Positions 1 to 5,222 of a DNA stretch of 5,222 nt are shown one piece after another. A program made the translations under genes and the position numbers. The stretch is from DAOVQB01 sp023128935 (GTDB lineage Bacteria > Eisenbacteria > RBG-16-71-46 > CAIMUX01 > WJJG01): positions 1 through 5,222 of the forward strand of contig DAOVQB010000255.1 in the NCBI GenBank assembly GCA_030628905.1. The letters run 5' to 3'. The notes under the pieces are model-generated. The model was not told the origin of the DNA. It did not search any database and saw nothing but the letters and a program-made list of their open reading frames with translations. Positions within the stretch are counted from its first letter, which is position 1, and the number at the start of each line of letters is the position of its first letter.

Positions 1-44
1 CAACTCAACGCCTCCGCGCCTCCCCAGCTGACACGGGTTCACTG

Positions 45-149
45 AATATTTACGTTCCAGAAACAGGACAGATGCTGGAATCCGCAAGACTCAGCCCGGG
101 GAGAAGATAGCCCACCATGCGGCATTTTGTCCAGGGGGACGTAAATTTT
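45..149. repeat. Imperfect ~105-bp inverted repeat, MITE/REP-like remnant
   Basis: The outer arms ATTTACGTTCC (48-58) and GGGACGTAAAT (136-146) are complementary at 10 of 11 positions and extend weakly to 45/149. Further complementary pairs lie inside in nested order: GGACA (66-70) with TGTCC (128-132), and CCGC (82-85) with GCGG (119-122). The whole could fold as a long bulged hairpin. No transposase frame lies between the arms. This fits a small non-autonomous element or a REP-type extragenic repeat. The assignment is inference, because only one copy is visible. Confidence 0.4.
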
Positions 150-326
150 TTTGACAGTTCAGCCTTAGAACAATTCGGCCCCGCCATGCAGGATGCCTGT
201 ATGTAGCTTGCTTCCCAGTATGCACTTGTGCACCTGACCAACTCGCTGGTGACCGGGCCGCGTGTCCCCGGGCGAGATTCGATGCGGTAGAGTGTTGCTG
301 GGGCTGACAGTCAGGGATCCTCACGG

Positions 327-348
327 TCGTAAATACAATGACTTACGA
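327..348. promoter_or_regulatory. Inverted repeat abutting the -24 element (possible operator)
   Basis: TCGTAA (327-332) and TTACGA (343-348) are perfect 6-bp inverted arms separated by 10 bp, roughly one helical turn. This is typical geometry for a dimeric DNA-binding protein. The site ends one base before the -24 element of the sigma-54 promoter. It is closer than usual for an enhancer site, so it could be an operator or a site for an architectural protein. No binding protein can be named. Confidence 0.35.
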
Positions 349-349
349 G

Positions 350-365
350 TGGCACGGAAATTGCG
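350..365 (+). promoter_or_regulatory. Sigma-54 (RpoN) -24/-12 promoter
   Basis: The sequence TGGCACG-GAAA-TTGC matches the sigma-54 consensus TGGCACG-N4-TTGC at every specified base, with the exact GG-N10-GC spacing. The predicted transcription start is near 376, giving a leader of about 38 nt before the ATG at 414. PEP-CTERM genes in exosortase systems are known to come under RpoN with the PrsK/PrsR two-component pair, so the context fits. The activator gene is not in the window. Confidence 0.85.
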
Positions 366-400
366 CACAATACATATGTTGAGGTGTATTCAGTACCTGT

Positions 401-407
401 GAGGAAG
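401..407 (+). promoter_or_regulatory. Ribosome binding site fixing the PEP-CTERM start
   Basis: GAGGAAG lies 6 nt upstream of the ATG at 414. It favours this ATG over the in-frame GTG at 384, which would place ten non-signal residues in front of the signal peptide and lies only about 8 nt from the predicted transcription start. Confidence 0.75.
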
Positions 408-413
408 CTCGTG

Positions 414-1205
414 ATGAAACAATTTTGCACTTTACTTGTATCTTGCGGGCTGATTCTCTGCTCGGCCATGCTCGGGACGGCAAATGCAATACCGCTCCTG
501 CAGTGCTACATTCCGGATGCCACGTGGGATGACGAAACGGAGACTTGGTTCACGACCTTGCCCGTATTCGACCTATGGGTCGTCGGGAACCTGGGCCACC
601 CGGGTGTGGGGCCCGACGGTATCCTCGATGTCCACATGGCCGCAGCGTACTGGTCAGAAGAAGGCCTTGCAGGCCTTCTTGGCGGAAGCGGGGAGATAAG
701 CATCGCCGTTTCGTCCGCAGAGAACCATACGATCCCGGATCCGGCGTTCGATTGGAACGATCCGTTCGGCACGCAGGTTGCCCAGATAGACGGAGCTGTC
801 CCCATCATGGAAACTGGAGATCCGCTTCCGACACATGGGGTCTATGGCCCGGGCGTCATGTTCGATCAGTTCTATCTGGGGAACTTCAATGGAGGGGGGC
901 TGGGCTTCCCCGACCGGGAGCCCATCGCAGACTTCTATGGGCCAGGCCCACACACTTACGATGGTTGGGGGCAGATCAACGAGTACACTGTTACGCTTAC
1001 GGGTTTCCCGTTGGCCTCCGAAGGAGGGAAGGGCGTTTTCTTTGATGTGTACAATCACATCAGTGCGGAGCGGAAGTCCACCTTTGGTCCCTTCTCCCAC
1101 AATGCGGGGGCCATGCCCGTTCCCGAACCTACCACGCTCTTGGTGCTCGGGCTCGGGTTGTTTGGTGCCGGTGGCCTGAGGCTGCTTCGCCGGAGGGACG
1201 GTTGA
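414..1205 (+). CDS. Exosortase-sorted PEP-CTERM surface protein
   Basis: A secreted protein of 263 aa. Residues 1-25 form a signal peptide: MK start, hydrophobic core, and a likely cleavage after the ANA at 23-25. The C-terminus has the full PEP-CTERM sorting signal: VPEP at about 236-239, a hydrophobic helix rich in Leu and Gly to about 257, then the basic tail RLLRRRDG. In this family exosortase recognises PEP, cuts the tail and releases or anchors the protein at the outer surface, usually in cells that make exopolysaccharide. The 210-residue body is rich in Gly, Pro, Asp and aromatics, with no catalytic motif that I recognise. Its start (LQCYIPDATWDDETETW) and its 'THGVYGP...' segment recall the choice-of-anchor N group of sorted proteins, which is a moderate-confidence inference. 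The gene stands alone between a sigma-54 promoter and an intrinsic terminator; no exosortase is nearby, which is normal for scattered PEP-CTERM genes. Confidence 0.92.
   Translation: MKQFCTLLVSCGLILCSAMLGTANAIPLLQCYIPDATWDDETETWFTTLPVFDLWVVGNLGHPGVGPDGILDVHMAAAYWSEEGLAGLLGGSGEISIAVSSAENHTIPDPAFDWNDPFGTQVAQIDGAVPIMETGDPLPTHGVYGPGVMFDQFYLGNFNGGGLGFPDREPIADFYGPGPHTYDGWGQINEYTVTLTGFPLASEGGKGVFFDVYNHISAERKSTFGPFSHNAGAMPVPEPTTLLVLGLGLFGAGGLRLLRRRDG
658..680. repeat. Perfect intragenic hairpin in the PEP-CTERM gene
   Basis: AAGAAGGCCT (658-667) and AGGCCTTCTT (671-680) are perfect 10-bp inverted arms around the 3-nt loop TGC. The segment codes for part of a Gly/Leu-rich stretch (EEGLAGLLGG). A run of U does not follow on the sense strand, so it is not a canonical terminator. 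It could affect mRNA stability or ribosome pausing, or be chance. Confidence 0.5.
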
Positions 1206-1248
1206 CGGCACAGTAAGTCGTTGAGCACAGCTCAAAGCAAGGTATTCG

Positions 1249-1275
1249 AAGGCCGGGCCAGGTGCCCGGCCTTTT
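1249..1275 (+). terminator. Intrinsic terminator of the PEP-CTERM gene
   Basis: AAGGCCGGGC (1249-1258) pairs perfectly with GCCCGGCCTT (1264-1273) around a 5-nt loop, and the stem runs into TTTT at 1272-1275. It sits 43 nt after the PEP-CTERM stop codon. On the minus strand the hairpin is followed by only two T residues, so it should act mainly on rightward transcripts, though it may slow leftward transcription from the GGDEF gene. Confidence 0.85.
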
Positions 1276-1372
1276 CGGCTACAACGCAGAACACGCCCGA
1301 CTCGGGTCCGCGACTGCCACAGGGCACATCATGAACTTCATCTTGCAGCCCTGGCAGCTTATCGTTCTCATT

Positions 1373-1496
1373 CCCGAACTTGGCGGCGAGTTCCTCGGCG
1401 ATCTTGTCCTCGCCCCACTCGGGGTGGTCGTCCGACATGCGCTGGATGAAGCTGATATGCTTCTGGGCAATCCGGGCTTGGAGCGAGAAGTCCGGG

Positions 1497-1498
<2 letters not shown>
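1373..1498 (-). pseudogene. Integrase/transposase fragment (IS481-like, HTH part)
   Basis: One minus-strand frame encodes 42 residues, from SPDFSLQARI to EELAAKFG, with the core 'DDHPEWGEDKIAEELAAKFG'. This matches the helical DNA-binding segment just before the DDE catalytic core of integrase-core transposases, where phrases like 'NPxWGxxRIxxEL' are typical. The expected continuation (HSxSTIRRYM and then the rve catalytic domain) is absent: after KFG the frame reads unrelated sequence to its end. The fragment's codons begin within the stop codon of the GGDEF gene but in another frame, and it ends about 100 bp from the PEP-CTERM terminator. It is therefore a remnant, probably left by insertion and deletion. 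The recognition is from memory of the family, not from a search. Confidence 0.6.
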
Positions 1499-2624
<1,126 letters not shown>

Positions 2625-2774
2625 AGCGCATCCTTTCGCTGAAGCCGTGTGCCTACATCATCACAGTCTGGCTCGACGGAGCCTCCCCTGTGACTCATCG
2701 GCTGAGAGGGCAACATACTCAAGGGTTGTGCCCACGGATTGGGGCCATGCGGTGGCGCACGAAGGGGATTCCGG
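2625..2774. other. Intergenic gap between aminomutase and GGDEF genes
   Basis: This 150-bp gap separates two genes of the same orientation. Apart from the ribosome binding site of the GGDEF gene I see no clear -35/-10 pair, no -24/-12 element and no hairpin followed by a T-tract on the minus strand. Read-through from the aminomutase gene is therefore plausible. A weak promoter cannot be excluded. Confidence 0.4.
2631..2636 (-). promoter_or_regulatory. Ribosome binding site of the GGDEF gene
   Basis: AAAGGA on the minus strand lies 6 nt before the GTG at 2622-2624. This supports GTG as the start rather than the in-frame ATG five codons later (2607-2609). Confidence 0.65.
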
Positions 2775-4691
2775 CTAGTAGTAGTACCAGATGGTTCGGT
2801 AGTCATGGATCTGCTCCCCGCGACCGGCCAGCTCCTCCAGGTAGTCGTAGATCGGAATGTCCACATAGTTGTAGGGAGGCATGGCGGAGATGTGCTTTTC
2901 CCAAGGATGGAACTCATAGACCCGTGAGCCGTCGGGCAGGATCATGACCATGTGGTGGTCCTGTCCTGCCCGCAGATGGTTCTTCCCCAGTTTGGGCACA
3001 TTGAATACAGGTTCATCGGTGCGGTCGAGACCCGGGAGCAGGCGGGCCTCTTCCTTGCGCTCCTGCAGGATCCTGGCGATGGGAACCATATAGCTGCGGG
3101 TCTCTGACTTGCCCTTCATGTTGAAGTTGTAATAGGGATCCACGCCGATTGATTTGAGCAACCGCCGCAGCTTGGCGCTCTCGAAGCGGCGCGAATTCTC
3201 CACCGTGAAAACCTGCTGATTGTAAACACCGATCCCCTTGCGCGCGATTTTCTGCACAGCGTCCCGGGCTTCCGGCGTCACCTCGTAGGGGTGGATGAAG
3301 TGCGTGACGACCGCGATCTCTCGCTTCCCGGGTTCGTGATACCAGGACAGGATCTCTGCCAGGCGGTCTGTCCACCGGAACGGCAAGACAACCGGGGTTC
3401 GCGTGCCCAACCGGATGCGGTAGATCTGCGGCTTGGCTGCCAGCGATTCCAGAAGGCGCTCGATGTCTTCATCCGGCATCACGCCTGGATCACCACCGGT
3501 AATCAGGACGTCACCTACCTCTGGATGCTGATCCAGCCATGCCAGCGCTTCCTGCAGCACATGCTCTGGCGCCATGGCATCCGGGGCCAGGCATTCTTCG
3601 ATCTCCCAGTTCCGTTGGCAGTAGACGCAGATTTGAGAGCAGGTGTTGAAAGGTTTGAGGATCGCGATGATCGGGTAGCGGCGCGTAATCAGATCCGTGG
3701 GGGAAGTGTCGTGCTCGCCCATGAAGTCAAAGGCCAGCGAGCGCCTGCTGCGGTTGGCGGCCATCTTGTCGACATACTCCGCCGGCGGAATGACCTGGGC
3801 ACGAATCGCGTGATCATGACCGATCGAGAGCGCACGATCCATCAGACTTAGGTAATAAGGGGTGACTCCAAAGGGGATCCGGTTTGCGATGGCCTTGGCG
3901 ATCGTTTCCTGTCGGCCATTGCCCAGTTCCACCAAGTCACTCAACACAGCGCCGTCCTTGATCACATGCTCAACCTGCCAGTTCCAGTCGTACCAGTCCT
4001 CCTCTGTGGCCTTGAAGTAGCGTAGGATGCGCTTGCGGTTCTCACGCCGCCATCCTATGACCTCATCCATCATTCCCGAGGGGTATTTTAGGAAGTACTT
4101 GTTGACCACTGCCGCCATTTCATCGAGATGATCTGAACGCTCAGTGGCTGCTTCCCGGCCCTGGAGGCGCAGGAAATTTGGGATGCTGCGGCGCACACCC
4201 TCGTGTTCGCGGTAGATGTTGGAGCGCCCGGCCACACCCCGGAAGATGTGGATGAATTCCAAGAGGAATCCGGCCGAGACCTGCTGCGTCAACTCAGCAC
4301 GCCTGTCTTGGGCAAGCTTCCACAGGCAGTCAAGTGGGCTGAACTCGTTGCGCATTTCATTGATGGGCCCGATGATGGATCGGAAGACGCGCACGCACTC
4401 ACGAACTGTGGATTTCTCCAGGATGTGAAAGTCGTTGTCCAGGGCAAAGACCTCGCGCTCGCAGCGTTCCAAGTACTGGCGCACAGCCTCGCGCGCGCCC
4501 TCCAGATCCGTAGCCTCTTTCAGGATCCGGTGCAGTTCGGGATTGGCCTCCCACAGGTCACCCAGATACTTGCCATAATCGACTACAAAACGTGGCCGTT
4601 CTTCCTCCAGCACCTCGGTGATTACATCCCCCGAGACGATCTTAAAGCCCTGCTGGTCCTGGGCTTCCATTTGGCCTTGTTTCTGACTCAT
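2775..4691 (-). CDS. KamA-family radical SAM aminomutase-like enzyme with long N-terminus
   Basis: A 638-aa protein related to lysine 2,3-aminomutase, which uses SAM, a [4Fe-4S] cluster and PLP to move an amino group from C2 to C3. The family core starts near W233 (WYDWNWQV) and runs to about 600. C351, C355 and C358 form the CxxxCxxC cluster motif, and R360 matches the carboxylate-binding Arg134 of the clostridial enzyme. GGD at 399-401 is the SAM-binding motif. K570 in 'VPKLGK' is the likely PLP lysine (Lys337). K526 and N564 occupy the places of Asp293 and Asp330, which bind the lysine side-chain amine, so lysine is an unlikely substrate; Lys plus Asn resembles glutamate 2,3-aminomutase. 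Residues 1-228 are extra, mostly helical and unassigned. The ATG at 4691 has AGGA 11 nt upstream. The ATG at codon 8 (4670) has AAGG 4 nt upstream and is an alternative. The frame is closed by TGA just upstream, so no earlier start exists. No acetyltransferase partner (AblB) is adjacent. Confidence 0.9.
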   Translation of the reverse strand: MSQKQGQMEAQDQQGFKIVSGDVITEVLEEERPRFVVDYGKYLGDLWEANPELHRILKEATDLEGAREAVRQYLERCEREVFALDNDFHILEKSTVRECVRVFRSIIGPINEMRNEFSPLDCLWKLAQDRRAELTQQVSAGFLLEFIHIFRGVAGRSNIYREHEGVRRSIPNFLRLQGREAATERSDHLDEMAAVVNKYFLKYPSGMMDEVIGWRRENRKRILRYFKATEEDWYDWNWQVEHVIKDGAVLSDLVELGNGRQETIAKAIANRIPFGVTPYYLSLMDRALSIGHDHAIRAQVIPPAEYVDKMAANRSRRSLAFDFMGEHDTSPTDLITRRYPIIAILKPFNTCSQICVYCQRNWEIEECLAPDAMAPEHVLQEALAWLDQHPEVGDVLITGGDPGVMPDEDIERLLESLAAKPQIYRIRLGTRTPVVLPFRWTDRLAEILSWYHEPGKREIAVVTHFIHPYEVTPEARDAVQKIARKGIGVYNQQVFTVENSRRFESAKLRRLLKSIGVDPYYNFNMKGKSETRSYMVPIARILQERKEEARLLPGLDRTDEPVFNVPKLGKNHLRAGQDHHMVMILPDGSRVYEFHPWEKHISAMPPYNYVDIPIYDYLEELAGRGEQIHDYRTIWYYY

Positions 4692-4713
4692 CTTGGTCTT
4701 GTTCCTGGCTCAT
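4670..4713 (-). repeat. 22-bp imperfect tandem duplication at the aminomutase start
   Basis: Two adjacent 22-bp units (4692-4713 and 4670-4691) agree at 18 of 22 positions. Both begin with ATG and read MSQ-E/K-Q-D/G-Q in their own frames. Since 22 is not a multiple of three, the upstream copy lies in a different frame. Its frame, open from a TTG at 4824, runs on to a stop at 4642 inside the aminomutase gene. Removing one copy would join the upstream open frame to the aminomutase frame. Confidence 0.75.
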
Positions 4714-4808
4714 CGCTTCCTTGATGCTATCGGCACGCGTGCTCGGACCTTCAGGAGTACCGGGCGGCTGGGCTGGCCGCGATTGGCCAGTCTGCTGCTT
4801 TCGTTGCC

Positions 4809-4824
4809 GCAGGTCCTGTTCCAA
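4809..4824 (-). promoter_or_regulatory. Possible sigma-54-like element upstream of the aminomutase gene
   Basis: The minus strand reads TTGGAAC-AGGAC-CTGC, with the obligate GG-N10-GC spacing. It departs from consensus in the -24 block (GGAAC for GGCAC) and the -12 block (CTGC for TTGC). It lies about 118 bp before the ATG at 4691. One match of this quality can arise by chance. A TTGACA at 4839-4844 on the same strand has no acceptable -10 partner. Confidence 0.25.
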
Positions 4825-4863
4825 GGGTTATCTAGGGTTGTCAAGGGATATCTATCGTAGGCG

Positions 4864-5043
4864 TTACGGACTGCTGGCTTTCATGGCCGCCAGCTCCCGC
4901 CAGTACTCGGCGGCGCGTTGCGGCTTCAGCCAGAATTCATATAGGAGACAGATCCGCTCCAGAGTATTCCGCTTCTCCTCCGGTGTCGTGGCATGTCTTC
5001 TCAATGGGTAGTCCTTCGCAAGTGCGAGATGACTCGAGAGCAT
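4864..5043 (-). CDS. Small hypothetical protein (59 aa)
   Basis: I do not recognise this protein. It runs from MLSSHLALAK to ELAAMKASSP. Residues about 20-56 (PEEKRNTLERICLLYEFWLKP, then QRAAEYWRELAAMK) are charged and amphipathic, probably two short helices separated by a Pro, with several Trp and Tyr on one face. There is no signal peptide or membrane span. Codons in this stretch favour G or C in the third position, which supports coding. A TGA two codons upstream closes the frame, so the ATG at 5041-5043 is the first possible start; no good ribosome binding site precedes it. It begins 40 nt after the stop of the HNH gene on the same strand, and its first codons lie in the last unit of the 20-bp repeat array, so translation may depend on the upstream gene. 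A partner of the HNH protein is possible but unproven. Confidence 0.5.
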   Translation of the reverse strand: MLSSHLALAKDYPLRRHATTPEEKRNTLERICLLYEFWLKPQRAAEYWRELAAMKASSP

Positions 5044-5107
5044 TCGCGATCACTAGAAATCACGCAAGATCACTCGAAATCACTCACGATCCCTCGAGAA
5101 CACGCTT
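5028..5107 (-). repeat. Four degenerate 20-bp tandem repeats
   Basis: On the minus strand four consecutive 20-bp units end at 5088, 5068, 5048 and 5028, each finishing in GATC or CATC. The second unit reads GTGAGTGATTTCGAGTGATC. Units two and three agree at 17 of 20 positions; the outer units agree with their neighbours at 12-14 of 20. The first unit encodes the last residues of the HNH protein, the second starts with the bases following that codon and includes the stop, and the last contains the ATG of the 59-aa ORF. There are no spacers, so this is not a CRISPR array. Confidence 0.7.
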
Positions 5108-5221
5108 GAGCAGCCGCCCATCTAACTTCTTGTCATGCCAGAGCTTATGGCATGTACTGCAGAGCGCTATGAGGTTTTCTGGGTCGTTCGTGCCACCGAG
5201 CTCGCGCGGAATGATGTGATG
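5084..5221 (-). CDS. HNH endonuclease, C-terminal part (cut by window edge)
   Basis: Only the last 45 residues lie in the window, from HHIIPRELGG to KRVLEGS; the 5' part is beyond position 5222. The fragment holds most of the HNH (beta-beta-alpha metal) nuclease fold. HHIIP carries the catalytic His pair. 'GGTNDPENLIALC' holds the central Asn and the 'NL' turn. CSTCHKLWHD supplies the second zinc-knuckle CxxC and the final catalytic His. Such proteins are metal-dependent DNA nucleases of phages, mobile introns and restriction systems, or free-standing homing enzymes. The part that would tell which is missing, including the first CxxC. The 3' end runs into the tandem repeat array, and the small ORF follows 40 nt later. 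Confidence 0.85.
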   Translation of the reverse strand, partial: HHIIPRELGGTNDPENLIALCSTCHKLWHDKKLDGRLLKRVLEGS

Positions 5222-5222
5222 A

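Larger units (their letters stand above)
1..413. other. Non-coding region upstream of the PEP-CTERM gene
   Basis: I see no convincing gene here. Short open frames on the minus strand lack family resemblance and sensible protein composition. The region holds an imperfect inverted repeat (45-149), a short palindrome TGCAC-TT-GTGCA at 221-232, a 6+6 bp inverted repeat at 327-348 and a sigma-54 promoter at 350-365. The 221-232 palindrome lies a little over 100 bp upstream of the -24 element, a usual distance for an enhancer-binding-protein site, but nothing else supports that role. The first 45 bases could be the tail of a preceding gene (one frame reads to a TGA at 43-45), but there is too little to support a call. 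Confidence 0.6.

Noticed and set aside
384..413. GTG start at 384 giving ten extra residues on the PEP-CTERM protein
   Set aside because: The ATG at 414 has GAGGAAG at ideal spacing and begins a normal signal peptide. The GTG is almost at the predicted transcription start and lacks a ribosome binding site.
545..1045. 166-aa open frame on the + strand
   Set aside because: It is an out-of-frame shadow of the PEP-CTERM gene, rich in Arg, Pro and His and without family resemblance.
654..1235. 193-aa open frame on the minus strand
   Set aside because: It is antisense to the PEP-CTERM gene, which has a signal peptide, sorting signal, promoter and terminator in its own frame.
1279..1372. 30-residue minus-strand frame MRTISCQGCKMKFM... 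with a CxxC motif
   Set aside because: It looks faintly like a zinc-knuckle start, but it is too short, has no ribosome binding site and no second Cys pair in a usual arrangement.
3291..3851. 186-aa open frame on the + strand
   Set aside because: It is antisense to the catalytic core of the aminomutase, whose motifs are unambiguous.
4203..4724. 173-aa open frame on the + strand
   Set aside because: It is antisense to the aminomutase N-terminus and has no ribosome binding site or family resemblance; long antisense frames are common in GC-rich genes.
4642..4824. 60-aa minus-strand frame starting at TTG 4824
   Set aside because: It is Gln/Pro-rich, overlaps the aminomutase start in another frame and has no supporting ribosome binding site. 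I keep it only as a possible ancestral N-terminal extension, not as a gene.
4839..4844. TTGACA on the minus strand as a sigma-70 -35 box
   Set aside because: At 16-18 bp spacing the following hexamers (such as GAACAG) do not resemble TATAAT.
5028..5107. Short CRISPR array
   Set aside because: The 20-bp units are directly adjacent with no spacers and are degenerate, and no cas gene is present.
4983..5219. 78-aa open frame on the + strand
   Set aside because: It is antisense to the HNH fragment and the small ORF and reads through the tandem repeats; the HNH motif on the minus strand is much stronger evidence.

Overview
The window comes from a moderately GC-rich, Gram-negative, probably environmental bacterium. 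Two things point that way. There is a PEP-CTERM surface protein, which implies an exosortase-carrying cell with an outer membrane. There is also a textbook sigma-54 promoter. The phylum cannot be fixed from this stretch; PEP-CTERM lineages such as Desulfobacterota, Planctomycetes or relatives would fit, but this is inference.

Layout. Positions 1-413 are non-coding. They hold a roughly 100-bp imperfect inverted repeat (45-149) that looks like a MITE or REP-type remnant, then a 22-bp palindromic site (327-348) directly in front of a -24/-12 promoter (350-365). That promoter drives a 263-aa secreted PEP-CTERM protein (414-1205, + strand), which ends at a strong intrinsic terminator (1249-1275). 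Everything after this lies on the minus strand. Read in the direction of transcription, from right to left, it runs: the C-terminal end of an HNH endonuclease cut by the window edge (5084-5221); four degenerate 20-bp tandem repeats (5028-5107); a 59-aa unknown protein (4864-5043); a 638-aa KamA-family radical SAM aminomutase-like enzyme (2775-4691); a cytosolic GGDEF diguanylate cyclase (1497-2624); and a 42-codon remnant of an integrase-type transposase (1373-1498) abutting the cyclase stop codon.

Function. The KamA-like enzyme keeps the [4Fe-4S]/SAM cysteines, the carboxylate-binding Arg and a plausible PLP lysine. The two Asp residues that hold the lysine side chain in lysine 2,3-aminomutase appear as Lys and Asn, a pattern I associate with glutamate 2,3-aminomutase. 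It also carries about 228 extra N-terminal residues that I cannot assign. The cyclase has an intact active site and an intact inhibitory RxxD site, so it probably makes c-di-GMP under product control. PEP-CTERM proteins are tied to exopolysaccharide and biofilm or floc formation, and c-di-GMP commonly controls such traits. The two genes are convergent and separately transcribed, so a link is only a hypothesis. I see no complete new defence or mobile system. The points most worth following are the altered substrate pocket and long N-terminus of the aminomutase, the repeat array joining the HNH gene to the small ORF, and the sigma-54 control of the PEP-CTERM gene.
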